Below are positions 50,950-61,081 of a stretch of DNA of 64,000 nt, one piece after another. How positions within the stretch are numbered: position 1 is the first letter of the stretch; each line of letters begins with the position of its first letter. Made by a program: the position numbers and the translations under genes. This DNA comes from Gilliamella sp. wkB108 (GTDB lineage: Bacteria > Pseudomonadota > Gammaproteobacteria > Enterobacterales > Orbaceae), in NCBI RefSeq assembly GCF_001690195.1, contig NZ_LZGM01000049.1, forward strand, positions 62,001 to 126,000, in the 5' to 3' direction. The notes beneath the pieces were generated by a model, which worked only from the letters and a program-made list of their open reading frames with translations, was not told the origin of the DNA and ran no database searches.

Positions 50950-51294
50950 ATGCATGAACTAACTTTATGTTATCAAACTCATGAACTAATAATGCAAGAA
51001 GCTAAATTACAAAAAGCGAAAAGTATCACTGCGATTTGGATTGAAATAGGAGCTTTATCTTGTATTGAACCAGAAGCAATGCGCTTTTGTTTTGATTTAG
51101 TTTGTCAAGGAAGTATAGCTGAGGGCTGTCAATTACACCTTGAACAAAAAACGGCTACAGCTTGGTGTACATCATGTCAAAAACTTATTTCCGTGAAAAA
51201 TGCTTTTATTGCTGTTTGTTCAGAGTGTAATTCGCCACTATCGAAGGTTGATGCCGATGATAAAGTATGGGTGAAAAGCATACAAATTAAGTAG
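50950..51294 (+). CDS. hypA: Hydrogenase nickel incorporation protein HypA
   Basis: This 114-aa nickel metallochaperone starts MHELTLC, so His2 is available as the Ni ligand. The structural zinc site has CTSCQK and CSECNS. It works with HypB to insert Ni into the HyfG precursor. It is the first gene after the hyp sigma-54 promoter. A 222-bp gap separates it from hypB; I see no terminator or second promoter there. Confidence 0.95.
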   Translation: MHELTLCYQTHELIMQEAKLQKAKSITAIWIEIGALSCIEPEAMRFCFDLVCQGSIAEGCQLHLEQKTATAWCTSCQKLISVKNAFIAVCSECNSPLSKVDADDKVWVKSIQIK

Positions 51295-51516
51295 TACATT
51301 GTGCAATTTCAAGCTGATTGGGTATATACTCGTGAGCGTTAACCATACTTTTATCAATACCGGTTATCTGTAGATTTGCTTTTGAAGTTGCTTTTTTAAT
51401 GCTGATGTTTAACTAAAAGTGACCAAACTAAAAAATCAGCTTGGTAATTCAACAATCACTTAAGTATCCAAAAATGGCTTGAGTGTAGATCCTAAGATGA
51501 GAAATAAGGAGAATTT

Positions 51517-52398
51517 ATGTGTATCACTTGTGGATGTGAATCTCATAACTCGCCTGTGAGCGAAGAGCCAAATCACGCACATCACCATGAACAACATACC
51601 CACCACGAACCTCAGGTTATTCACCACCATTACTATCATAATGGTGATGTTCATCATCATTATCATATTACCGCTGACGAACATACTGCTAAACTATTCA
51701 TTCCGCACAACGATCAAGATCACGAAGATAAACAGAACAATAACCAGCAACGTTTAGTTGAAATTGAAAAACATGTCTTAGCTAAGAATGATCAGATTGC
51801 CGAACATAATCGACAACACTTTGCTGAACGACATATTATTGCACTTAATCTGGTATCAAGTCCTGGATCAGGAAAAACCACACTATTAACCGAAACGTTA
51901 GGCTATCTATCAACTAAATATCCTTGTGCGGTAATTGAAGGTGATCAGCAAACTTCAAATGATGCAGATCGTATTGCCCAAACTGGGGTACCTGTTATTC
52001 AGGTTAATACGGGTAAAGGTTGCCACCTTGATGCTGACATGGTACATAAAGCAGCACATAAACTACCGCTACCTGAAAATGGTTTTTTATTCATTGAAAA
52101 TGTGGGTAATTTAGTTTGTCCAGCCAGCTTTGATCTTGGGGAAAAACTAAAAGTAGTGGTGATGTCAGTCACTGAAGGTGATGATAAACCCCTTAAATAT
52201 CCCCATATGTTTGCCGCAGCTGGCTTGATGATCATTAATAAAATTGATTTAATCAATTACGTTAATTTTGATATACAACAATGTATTACCAATGCCCGAC
52301 GGATTAATCCTAATTTAGCTGTGATATGTTTATCTTGCATTGGTGGCGAAGGTTTATCAGATTGGTTTGAATGGTTGGAGACTCAACAATGTGTATAG
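51517..52398 (+). CDS. hypB: Hydrogenase nickel-insertion GTPase HypB, His-rich
   Basis: This 293-aa GTPase supplies Ni2+. The N-terminal MCITCGC is the high-affinity Ni site CxxCGC. Residues 20-50 contain 15 His, a nickel-storage type tract much richer than in E. coli HypB. The G domain has Walker A SPGSGKTT (about 115-122), [23 protein letters not shown] (metal site) and NKID. The stop overlaps hypC. AAGGAG precedes the ATG. Confidence 0.96.
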   Translation: MCITCGCESHNSPVSEEPNHAHHHEQHTHHEPQVIHHHYYHNGDVHHHYHITADEHTAKLFIPHNDQDHEDKQNNNQQRLVEIEKHVLAKNDQIAEHNRQHFAERHIIALNLVSSPGSGKTTLLTETLGYLSTKYPCAVIEGDQQTSNDADRIAQTGVPVIQVNTGKGCHLDADMVHKAAHKLPLPENGFLFIENVGNLVCPASFDLGEKLKVVVMSVTEGDDKPLKYPHMFAAAGLMIINKIDLINYVNFDIQQCITNARRINPNLAVICLSCIGGEGLSDWFEWLETQQCV

Positions 52399-52667
52399 GT
52401 GTGCCTTGTTGTATTAAAACGATTGATCCCGATCATCCTAATCAAGCAGAAGCAGAAGTTAATGGTATTATTTGTAATATTGATATATCACTTATTAGCC
52501 ATGAACAAGACCAAAGTTTAATTGGTCAATGGGTGCTGGTGCATACTGGTTTTGCCATGAGTAAACTAGATGAAGAAGAAGCACAAAACACGCTTTTAAT
52601 GCTAAATGCAATGCAAGAAGAAGAAGCCGATGTAGCTGTCTTATTCCAAGCGCAAGACAGGTTTTAA
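52389..52667 (+). CDS. hypC: Hydrogenase assembly chaperone HypC
   Basis: This chaperone of about 92 aa shuttles the Fe(CN)2CO unit with HypD. The essential Cys2 requires the start [10 protein letters not shown] at 52389, which has GGAG 8 nt upstream. The frame is open from 52371, but that start would bury the Cys. It overlaps the end of hypB by 10 nt. [20 protein letters not shown] is the family core. Confidence 0.95.
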   Translation: MCIGVPCCIKTIDPDHPNQAEAEVNGIICNIDISLISHEQDQSLIGQWVLVHTGFAMSKLDEEEAQNTLLMLNAMQEEEADVAVLFQAQDRF

Positions 52668-52670
52668 ATT

Positions 52671-53783
52671 ATGCAATTTATTGATGAATATCGTGATCCT
52701 CAGCAGGTTAAACAGCTCTTAATCAGGATTAACACATTAATCAATCAAACTCATTACTCAGCAGAAAGACCATTACAAATAATGGAAGTATGCGGTGGTC
52801 ACACTCATGCAATTTATAAATTTGGATTAGAAAAACTCTTACCATCACAAATCGAATTTATCCATGGACCAGGTTGTCCTGTTTGTGTATTACCAATGGG
52901 GCGCATCGATAGTTGCATTGAAATTGCTAAAAAACCAGAAGTCATCTTTTGTACATTTGGTGACGCAATTCGCGTTCCCGGACGTAATGGCTCATTATTA
53001 CAAGCCAGAAAAGAAGGTGCCGATATCCGACTAATCTACTCCCCGCTTGATGCATTAAAGCTAGCTAAACAACATATTGATAAACAAATTGTACTTTTTG
53101 GATTAGGTTTTGAAACAACGATGCCCGGCATGGCATTAACCTTAAAACAAGCCAAACAGCAACAGCTGAAAAATTTTAGTCTATTTTGCCAACATATAAC
53201 TATTATGCCTACACTGCGCGCCCTATTACAGCAACCAGATATATTAATTGATGCATTTTTAGCTCCCGGCCATGTCAGTATGGTTATTGGCATACAACCC
53301 TATGATTTTATCAGTGACAAATATCATAAGCCCGTTGTTGTTAGTGGTTTTGAACCGGTAGATATTTTACAAAGTATTGTCATGATATTAGAACAGATTA
53401 TAGAACAGAGCATCAGAGTGGAAAATCAATACCGTCGAGTAGTGCATGATAATGGCAATGCACTTGCCAAAGAGGTAATGAATGAGGTATTTACCTTACA
53501 AGGTGATGATGAATGGCGTGGACTTGGTATTATCGCTAATTCAGGCGTAAGGCTTAATCAAGACTATATCGAATTTGATGCCGAGCAACGCTTTGGTTTA
53601 CAAAGAAAAAAAGTTGCCGACAACCCACAATCTCGTTGTGGTGAAGTGTTAACAGGACGTTGTAAACCGATAAATTGTCCACTTTTTGGCAAACAGTGTA
53701 CCCCTGATTCAGCATATGGGGCGTTAATGGTTTCATCGGAAGGGGCTTGTGCCGCTTATTATCAATATCGACAAGGTGAATGA
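52671..53783 (+). CDS. hypD: Hydrogenase Fe-cofactor scaffold HypD
   Basis: This 370-aa [4Fe-4S] protein assembles Fe(CN)2CO with HypC. It has the Cys of EVCGGHTHAI, HGPGCPVCVLP, and the C-terminal cluster ligands in RCGEVLTGRCKPINCPLFGKQC and EGACAAYYQY. It lies 3 nt after hypC. Confidence 0.96.
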   Translation: MQFIDEYRDPQQVKQLLIRINTLINQTHYSAERPLQIMEVCGGHTHAIYKFGLEKLLPSQIEFIHGPGCPVCVLPMGRIDSCIEIAKKPEVIFCTFGDAIRVPGRNGSLLQARKEGADIRLIYSPLDALKLAKQHIDKQIVLFGLGFETTMPGMALTLKQAKQQQLKNFSLFCQHITIMPTLRALLQQPDILIDAFLAPGHVSMVIGIQPYDFISDKYHKPVVVSGFEPVDILQSIVMILEQIIEQSIRVENQYRRVVHDNGNALAKEVMNEVFTLQGDDEWRGLGIIANSGVRLNQDYIEFDAEQRFGLQRKKVADNPQSRCGEVLTGRCKPINCPLFGKQCTPDSAYGALMVSSEGACAAYYQYRQGE

Positions 53784-54799
53784 TGACAATAAACACAATT
53801 TCGCTTATGCATGGTAGCGGTGGTTTAGCTAGCCAACAACTTATAGATAATTTGTTTATGCAAGCTTTTAATAATGAAAAATTAGCAAAGCGAGAAGATC
53901 AAGCTCGCCTGTCATTAAGCGATTTAAATCTAACCGGAGATAAGCTAGCATTTAGTACCGACAGTTATGTTATTGATCCAATAATTTTCCCGGGTGGAGA
54001 TATCGGCAAATTAGCAATTTGTGGCACAGTCAATGATTTAGCTGTGAGTGGAGCATATCCTCGTTATTTATCTTGCGGATTTATTATTGAAGAAGGCCTA
54101 CCTATTGAATTATTGAAACAAATTGTCACAAGCATGGCTGAAACAGCTAAAATTGCCGATGTTGAAATAGTGACTGGTGATACCAAAGTCGTCCCTAAAG
54201 GCGCCGCAGATAAGTTGTTTATCAATACCAGTGGCATAGGTGTAATACCTTATCATCTTGATTGGGGAATGCATAATATTTGCCCAAAGGATAATATTAT
54301 TGTCAGTGGTACATTAGGCGATCATGGTGCAACAATTCTCAATGAACGCGAAAAATTAGGTTTAATGGGTAACTTATTGAGTGATTGTGCGCCGCTGAAT
54401 CAACTTATCGATCAGTTACGCACAATAGACGGTATCCATGCATTACGTGATGCGACTCGTGGTGGTGTTAATGCGGTATTACATGAGTTTTCTCAAGCCT
54501 GTGGTTATGGTATGAAAATACAGGAAGCCGATTTACCTCTTAGCCCTGTTGTACGAGGTATTTGTGAGTTATTAGGACTTGATGCACTTAATTTTGCAAA
54601 TGAAGGAAAATTAGTTATTATCGCATCTGCATCGGCCACACCTACCGTATTATCAGCATTACATCGCCATCCATTAGGGATCAATGCTAAATGTATTGGA
54701 ACAGTTACCCAGCAGCAACAAATATTATTGTGTGGTCTATATGGTGTAGAACGGTTACTTGATTTACCTAGCCAAGAACCTTTACCACGAATATGTTGA
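53780..54799 (+). CDS. hypE: Carbamoyl dehydratase HypE
   Basis: This 339-aa PurM-like ATPase dehydrates the thiocarbamoylated C-terminal Cys to the cyanide donor. It ends in the required PRIC. Motifs include MHGSGG, STDSYVIDP and GTLGDHGATIL. Its ATG overlaps the hypD stop (ATGA); a second ATG follows immediately. Confidence 0.96.
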   Translation: MMTINTISLMHGSGGLASQQLIDNLFMQAFNNEKLAKREDQARLSLSDLNLTGDKLAFSTDSYVIDPIIFPGGDIGKLAICGTVNDLAVSGAYPRYLSCGFIIEEGLPIELLKQIVTSMAETAKIADVEIVTGDTKVVPKGAADKLFINTSGIGVIPYHLDWGMHNICPKDNIIVSGTLGDHGATILNEREKLGLMGNLLSDCAPLNQLIDQLRTIDGIHALRDATRGGVNAVLHEFSQACGYGMKIQEADLPLSPVVRGICELLGLDALNFANEGKLVIIASASATPTVLSALHRHPLGINAKCIGTVTQQQQILLCGLYGVERLLDLPSQEPLPRIC

Positions 54800-54830
54800 C
54801 CATTTACCAACCTAAATATTGAAGGAAAAA

Positions 54831-57122
54831 ATGACATATAATGGTTGTGAGATACGAGTGAAAGGCAAAGTACAAGGTGTCGGTTTCCGCCCGTTTGTCT
54901 GGCAATTAGCAACTGAACTTAGATTTTTCGGTAATGTGAGTAATGATAGTCAAGGTGTACTTATCCATTTGTACTCACACCCGCATGAAACTAACCATTT
55001 TATTAAGCAACTCAAACAACGCTGTCCCCCTTTAGCTAAAATTGACAGTATTGCTATTGATCAATATCAATGGCATCAACCCCCAAACCAATTTACAATT
55101 ATTCCCAGTCAAAACGGCAAGATAGATACCTTAATTGTCCCTGATGCGGCAACATGTGAAAGTTGTATTCAAGAATTAAATACCACCGATGATCGGCGTT
55201 ATCACTACCCTTTTATCAACTGTACTCACTGTGGCCCACGTTTTACTATTATTAAAAAAATCCCTTATGATAGACCCAATACCATAATGGCTAAATTTAA
55301 GTTATGTCCAATATGTCAGCAAGAGTATGACGACCCACATGATCGCCGATTTCATGCTCAACCGACAGCCTGTCCTGATTGTGGTCCACAGATATGGGTG
55401 AGTTCAGCTAACGGCAACGTTTTAGCTGAAAGAGCAAGATCTATTGATTTTATTGTTAAGAAATTAGAGCATGGTCATATTATCGCAATAAAAGGAATCG
55501 GTGGTTTTCACCTAGCTTGTGATGCTTTGCAAGATCAGGTGGTACAACAACTACGACAACGAAAATACCGCCCTCACAAACCTTTAGCGATAATGTTACC
55601 CAATGAAAGCTGGCTAAGCCAATGCGTTAGACCCGATATTGATCTAGCTAGCTTAGTTCAACAACTTAAAAGCCCGGCTGCGCCAATTGTTCTTGTCCCT
55701 AATCATCCAAATAGCCCGATAAGCCAATATATCGCACCAGATCTAAATGAAATAGGCATTATGCTACCATCAAATCCGTTACATCATCTTTTATTGCAAC
55801 GTTATCAAAAACCATTGGTGATGACTTCTGGGAATATCAATAACCACCCTCCAGCGCTTACTAATGAACAGGCATTATCAACATTAAAAACAGTAGCAGA
55901 TTATTGGTTATTACATGATAGAGACATTATTCAACGCGCTGATGATTCAGTGATCAAAATCAACGCTAATAAACTTGAAACATTCAGGCGCGCAAGAGGT
56001 TATGTACCCGATGTAGTTGATGTACCGATTGATTTTAACTCATCGTTATCAATCCTTGCTATGGGAGCCGATCGCAAAAATACCTTTTGTCTATTAAAAT
56101 CATCACAAGCGATAGTAAGTCAACATTTTGGTAACCTTACAACACCTAATATCTCACAACAATATCAAGATACGCTCAATTTATGGTTGAAGATTTATCA
56201 ACCAAAACTTGATTTAATTGTCGTGGATGCACACCCAAATTACGTTAGTCACTCACTAGGATTAGCGCTTAGTCAACGCCTAAATATTCCTCTTCTACCT
56301 GTCTATCATCATCATGCCCATATTGCTGCTTGTTTGGCTGAACACCATTATCCTTTACAAGGCAAACCAGTTGTTGGCATTGTACTTGACGGTTTAGGCT
56401 ATGGATCCAATCAGAGCTTATGGGGCGGTGAATGTTTAATCACTGATTATAAAAGTTGTCAACATTTTGGTGGTTTACCTGCGGTAGCCTTGCCGGGAGG
56501 AGATTTAGCCGCCAAACAACCATGGCGTAATTTACTTGCCCACTTAATTAAGTTTGTCGATAACTGGTCACAAATAGCAGAAGTAAGAAATATTCCTGCT
56601 GAAAATATTGGATTACTTAGCCAAGCAATTCAACAAAATATTAATTGCCCGCTCGCTTCATCTGCAGGTCGCTTATTTGATGCGGTAGCAGCAGCACTTG
56701 GCATTGCACCAACTCAAATCAGCTGGGAAGGCGAAGCCGCTTGTAAATTAGAAAATATCGCTCGCCAGTATCAAGGTACTTGCCCTACTATAGCGATACC
56801 ACTAAATGATGATATGACTCTTGATCTCAAGACATTTTGGCAACAATGGTTAAATCTTGAAGCCACAACTGCGGAGCGTGCCTATGCTTTTCATGTTGCT
56901 TTAGCCAATGGTATGGCAAAACTTGCCAAAATAGCAGCCCAACAACATCAGCTTTCAACGATAGTCTTAAGTGGTGGAGTAATGCATAATCAGCTTCTTC
57001 GTCAACTTATACAACAAGCACTACCTAATTATCAATTACTCTTTCCGAGTAAATTCCCAGCGAATGATGGCGGTATTGCTTTAGGTCAAGCCATAATTGC
57101 CAGCGCATTAAATAAACCTTAA
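54831..57122 (+). CDS. hypF: Carbamoyltransferase HypF
   Basis: This protein of about 763 aa makes the carbamoyl precursor of the CN ligands. Domains in order are acylphosphatase (KGKVQGVGFRPFVWQL, about 9-95), zinc-finger pairs (CESCIQEL, CTHCGPRF, CPICQQEY, CPDCGPQ), a YrdC-like domain (IKGIGGFHLACDA), and a Kae1/HypF carbamoyltransferase domain (HHHHAHIAACLAEH; LSGGVMHNQLL). The ATG at 54831 with GAAGGA is preferred over a TTG at 54819. In E. coli hypF is apart, next to hydN; here it ends the hyp run. Confidence 0.95.
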   Translation: MTYNGCEIRVKGKVQGVGFRPFVWQLATELRFFGNVSNDSQGVLIHLYSHPHETNHFIKQLKQRCPPLAKIDSIAIDQYQWHQPPNQFTIIPSQNGKIDTLIVPDAATCESCIQELNTTDDRRYHYPFINCTHCGPRFTIIKKIPYDRPNTIMAKFKLCPICQQEYDDPHDRRFHAQPTACPDCGPQIWVSSANGNVLAERARSIDFIVKKLEHGHIIAIKGIGGFHLACDALQDQVVQQLRQRKYRPHKPLAIMLPNESWLSQCVRPDIDLASLVQQLKSPAAPIVLVPNHPNSPISQYIAPDLNEIGIMLPSNPLHHLLLQRYQKPLVMTSGNINNHPPALTNEQALSTLKTVADYWLLHDRDIIQRADDSVIKINANKLETFRRARGYVPDVVDVPIDFNSSLSILAMGADRKNTFCLLKSSQAIVSQHFGNLTTPNISQQYQDTLNLWLKIYQPKLDLIVVDAHPNYVSHSLGLALSQRLNIPLLPVYHHHAHIAACLAEHHYPLQGKPVVGIVLDGLGYGSNQSLWGGECLITDYKSCQHFGGLPAVALPGGDLAAKQPWRNLLAHLIKFVDNWSQIAEVRNIPAENIGLLSQAIQQNINCPLASSAGRLFDAVAAALGIAPTQISWEGEAACKLENIARQYQGTCPTIAIPLNDDMTLDLKTFWQQWLNLEATTAERAYAFHVALANGMAKLAKIAAQQHQLSTIVLSGGVMHNQLLRQLIQQALPNYQLLFPSKFPANDGGIALGQAIIASALNKP

Positions 57123-57576
57123 TCAATTTCGATGAGTTATATAACTGAAATTAATTGCAGGTAATTCTCAACGAAACTTAGCCAAGATGAAGTAATTAAA
57201 TCCTCAAAAGATTAATAACAGATGCAACTTAAGGAACTAATCGTTCATTTTTGCGTTGCTACTTTTGCCCATAATGGGGTTAAGAACCCTATAATCAATT
57301 GACAGAATGAATCGATATGGAATAACAAAGACAAAACATCAATATTAATTTTTATAAATCAATATATTAAACAATTAGTTTATATCTTATCTTTAGTAAA
57401 GATCATCTTTTATCATGGTTGAACAATAAACTTATCACACAAACAAGCGCAATAAATAATCACTTATTCAATAAGGAATATAATAAACAAGATGAATTAA
57501 TGGACGTTTATTCCCAAATAACCCTATTTTTTGTATACTATTATGGTCTGAAACAAATTAATATGGTTACCGACAA
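57123..57576. promoter_or_regulatory. 454-bp hypF-fhlA intergenic region
   Basis: No credible gene is present. A consensus -35 TTGACA lies at 57299-57304 with a weak AATAAC-type -10 about 16 nt later, a possible sigma-70 promoter for fhlA-sel. GGGTT-AAG-AACCC (57277-57289) is a small hairpin without a T-run. No GG-N10-GC promoter was found. Confidence 0.4.
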
Positions 57577-59667
57577 GTGCAAGCGAAACATCAATTTTTT
57601 GATATATCCTCGATAAATCAGGCAGTTTTTGCTTGTCTGGATAATATCAACAAATTATGTAAAAATTTTGTTGATCTTGATCGTATAAATATCATCATTG
57701 AAACGTTGTCACCTTCTACATTAGCCCTCTTTCATATTGATTGCCAAACTGAACAAAAAGGGGTATGGTCGCAAAGTTCAGCAAATAATGACAACGTTTT
57801 TCATTGTGAACTCTCCTCCATACCTATGCACTATAACCATACTACTTACTCTCTTTTTTTAGCCGATACTATTCCTGCAATTTATTATCAGGATGTACAA
57901 AATTGTTACCATTTTTCTTTATACTGGTCGGATGATTGCCATTGTGCTTTACATTTTTTGCGAACGAATGATAACGGTTTTACTGCTGATGAGATCAACA
58001 CCCTACAACAATTAGCCGAACTGGTAGCAAAAATCGTGACTAATTTATTGGCTATTGAGCAAATAAATAGTGAAAAAAAATTTTATGAGCATGAACATTT
58101 AAGAGATCATATTTTAGTTAACATTATCAATACAGCAATCTCTATCCGAGATTTAGAAAAAATGCTTAAATTGGTAGCACAAGAGATCATCGAATTTTTC
58201 AATATTGATTATATTGGCTTGGTTGTTCCTACAAATGGACAAGCTCAACAGCAACTTTATTCTACTTTTCGTCTGTCGGATACCAAGTTTAGTCAACAAT
58301 GTACATCACTTAATTTACCGCAATCTTTTATTAAAAAATTAGCCACCTCCCCAACTTTAGAAATATATTCTATTGAAGAATTACATGCACAATATAGTAA
58401 AAATACGATACTAAGTATGATGTTAGATGTAGGGCTAAACAGTTTATATTGTCTTCCTTTAAATTTAGCCAACAAACAGAAAGGAGCGCTGTTAATAGCG
58501 CATCGTCATGCTGATATTTTCAATTCGGATAATATTGATTTATTTAAACGCATCGCCGACCGTATCACTATTGGTGTTGACAATATTGAAGCTTATCAAC
58601 ATGTATCAAACTTAAACCATTCATTAACTAACGAAAATCGTTATTTATCAGAAGAGATCCCTTTATTTGATTCATATAAGGATATCGTTGGTCAAAGCAA
58701 CGCCATTCAAAGAGTATTAGAACAAGTTGAAATGGTTGCTGATAGTACTAGTTCAGTTTTACTATTAGGGGAAACAGGAACAGGTAAAGAGTTATTTGCT
58801 AAAGCGATACATCAGCGCAGTTCACGTCGAAATAAAAGGATGATCAAAATCAATTGTTCTGCCGTACCTGCAAATTTATTGGAAAGCGAATTATTTGGTC
58901 ATGAACGAGGTGCATTTACCAATGCTAATGCACAACGAATTGGACGCTTTGAACTTGCTCATGGCAGTACATTATTATTAGATGAAATTGGTGATATTCC
59001 ATTGGAGTTACAACCTAAATTATTACGCGTTTTACAAGAGAAAGAGATAGAAAGACTAGGAAGTAACAAAACAATCCCTATCGATGCACGCGTGATTGCC
59101 GCCACCAATTGTGATCTAGAAAAAATGGTAGCAGACAGAACCTTTCGAGCCGACCTCTATTATCGCTTAAATGTATTCCCAATTCATATTCCTCCTTTAA
59201 GACATCGTAAAGAGGACATTCCGGCACTAGCACAATTTTTTACTCAAAAGTTTGCTCATCAAATGAAACGAGACATAGATAGCATAGCTTCATCAACACT
59301 ACAACAACTATGCGATTACGATTGGCCGGGTAATGTGAGAGAGTTAGCCAATGTTATAGAGCGCGCGGTTATTTTAACCAAAGGTCATAGCTTAAACATA
59401 AATATGCAATCTTTTTTGGTTAATGACCACCCTATTTTAGAAACACCGATTATAAGAAAAGTACCACAACCGGATTTAGACAACAATCATTTTAGTCATA
59501 ATGACTTAGTACAGCGAGAAAAAATCATCCAAGTATTAAAAGAGACAAATGGCATTATTGCCGGACCCAAAGGTGCAGCGATAAAATTAGGTCTTAAACG
59601 AACCACGTTACTATCGAGAATGCAAAAACTCAATATTTCAGCCAAAGAAGTTATACAAGAAGAATGA
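57577..59667 (+). CDS. fhlA: Formate-responsive sigma-54 activator FhlA, with variant GAFTNA loop
   Basis: This 696-aa enhancer-binding protein (E. coli FhlA 692) has an N-terminal sensor with two GAF-like regions (about 1-340), an AAA+ domain with Walker A GETGTGKE at about 398-405 and Walker B LLLDEIGD, and a C-terminal Fis-type HTH (GPKGAAIKLGLKRTTLLSRMQKL). The sigma-54 contact motif reads GAFTNA (445-450) where E. coli has GAFTGA. The start is a GTG at 57577, since a stop lies 6 codons upstream; its ribosome site is weak. It heads the fhlA-selA-selD-selB run and should activate the promoters at 50370 and 50844. Confidence 0.94.
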   Translation: MQAKHQFFDISSINQAVFACLDNINKLCKNFVDLDRINIIIETLSPSTLALFHIDCQTEQKGVWSQSSANNDNVFHCELSSIPMHYNHTTYSLFLADTIPAIYYQDVQNCYHFSLYWSDDCHCALHFLRTNDNGFTADEINTLQQLAELVAKIVTNLLAIEQINSEKKFYEHEHLRDHILVNIINTAISIRDLEKMLKLVAQEIIEFFNIDYIGLVVPTNGQAQQQLYSTFRLSDTKFSQQCTSLNLPQSFIKKLATSPTLEIYSIEELHAQYSKNTILSMMLDVGLNSLYCLPLNLANKQKGALLIAHRHADIFNSDNIDLFKRIADRITIGVDNIEAYQHVSNLNHSLTNENRYLSEEIPLFDSYKDIVGQSNAIQRVLEQVEMVADSTSSVLLLGETGTGKELFAKAIHQRSSRRNKRMIKINCSAVPANLLESELFGHERGAFTNANAQRIGRFELAHGSTLLLDEIGDIPLELQPKLLRVLQEKEIERLGSNKTIPIDARVIAATNCDLEKMVADRTFRADLYYRLNVFPIHIPPLRHRKEDIPALAQFFTQKFAHQMKRDIDSIASSTLQQLCDYDWPGNVRELANVIERAVILTKGHSLNINMQSFLVNDHPILETPIIRKVPQPDLDNNHFSHNDLVQREKIIQVLKETNGIIAGPKGAAIKLGLKRTTLLSRMQKLNISAKEVIQEE

Positions 59668-59680
59668 TAGGGAAGTATTT

Positions 59681-61033
59681 ATGAGGCAATTATCACAGAT
59701 CCCACCAATTGAGAAACTACTTAATCTCCCAGAAATTGCGAGCTATCACACTATATTAAGCCGTACTATAGTTGCCCAGATAGTAAAAAGCCAAGTGAGT
59801 ATATATCGCGATGAAATAGTTCAAACTCACCAAGTTGTTGAACTTAACACACTGATAGAGAGAATTTTAGCTAAATTAGCCTACCAAAATCAAATCCGCA
59901 TCCAACCAATTATCAACGCAACAGGTATTGTAGTACATACTAATCTTGGCCGTTCGCCATTACCTCAAGCGATTTGGCAAGAAGTTGGTGATATTGTTTG
60001 CAACTACTCTAACCTTGAATTGAATTTGCTTAACGGTAAACGTGGTAATCGTATGGGAATGTTAAGCCAAGTTTTGCAAGCTTACTTTGGCGGTGAAGCT
60101 AATATAATCGTCAACAACAATGCTGCCGCATTGCATCTTATTTTAAAAACCTTTGCGCAAGGTAAAGAAGTTATTGTCTCGCGCGGGGAACAAATTCAAA
60201 TTGGTGGAGGATTTCGTATTCCAGATATTCTGGCTGATTCAGGGGCAATCTTACGCGATGTAGGTACCACCAATATTACAACTCTTGATGATTATTTAAA
60301 TGCCATTAACGACAATACCGCTATAGTACTAATCGTTCATCAATCTAATTATTATATTGAAGGATTTAGCCAACAAGTGGACATTAAACAACTGGCAGCC
60401 AGTTTACCTGAACATGTTATGTTAGTTGTAGATCAAGGTTCAGGTAATCATCTCTCTGCAATACCAAGCGAATTACCGATCAATAGTTATCTGAAAATCG
60501 AACCCGATTTAATCTGTTTTTCTGGAGATAAGATCCTAGGAGGTCCACAATCCGGTATCATCTTAGGTCGAAAAGATAAGATCGAAAAACTTGCCAAACA
60601 TCCTATGATGCGAGTATTAAGACCAGGAAAAGAGACTTACGCATTATTAGAAAAAATATTAATTCACCGTCTAAATCGAGATGGTAAAGCCGATAATCGA
60701 GTCGAATCCCTGATTAACCAACCCATATCATGGCATCAATCCAGAGCTAAACAATTAGTCGATATTGCACCAGGAAAATTAATCTTGAGGCCAACTAAAT
60801 TTATGGTAGGTGGAGGCAGTACACCGCGTGCGCAATTTGATACTTGGGCTGTTGCACTCAATAGTCGTTTAAGTGCAACGACTTTAATTGAACGTTTACG
60901 TGAACATACCCCTCCCATAATTGGTGTGGTTCAAAATGATCAGGTACTACTTTATCCGGTCACCTTATCTGATGATGAACTATTAATAGTTAAGGATTGT
61001 TTGATGACGTTAACTGCAAAGACCGACTTTTAA
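59681..61033 (+). CDS. selA: L-seryl-tRNA(Sec) selenium transferase SelA
   Basis: This 450-aa PLP enzyme converts Ser-tRNA(Sec) to Sec-tRNA(Sec) with selenophosphate. It has the N-terminal tRNA-binding region (IPPIEKLLNLPEI), INATGIVVHTNLGRSPLP, and the PLP Lys284 in CFSGDKILGGPQSG. E. coli SelA is 463 aa. It lies 13 nt after fhlA, so translation is probably from the same mRNA. Confidence 0.96.
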   Translation: MRQLSQIPPIEKLLNLPEIASYHTILSRTIVAQIVKSQVSIYRDEIVQTHQVVELNTLIERILAKLAYQNQIRIQPIINATGIVVHTNLGRSPLPQAIWQEVGDIVCNYSNLELNLLNGKRGNRMGMLSQVLQAYFGGEANIIVNNNAAALHLILKTFAQGKEVIVSRGEQIQIGGGFRIPDILADSGAILRDVGTTNITTLDDYLNAINDNTAIVLIVHQSNYYIEGFSQQVDIKQLAASLPEHVMLVVDQGSGNHLSAIPSELPINSYLKIEPDLICFSGDKILGGPQSGIILGRKDKIEKLAKHPMMRVLRPGKETYALLEKILIHRLNRDGKADNRVESLINQPISWHQSRAKQLVDIAPGKLILRPTKFMVGGGSTPRAQFDTWAVALNSRLSATTLIERLREHTPPIIGVVQNDQVLLYPVTLSDDELLIVKDCLMTLTAKTDF

Positions 61034-61081
61034 CTATTCAATCAAGATCACTTTTGCTAATGATACTCAAAGGAGTAAACA

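Noticed and set aside
57419..57616. Possible 65-aa ORF upstream of fhlA
   Set aside because: It starts with TTG, overlaps fhlA out of frame, has low-complexity composition and no ribosome site.
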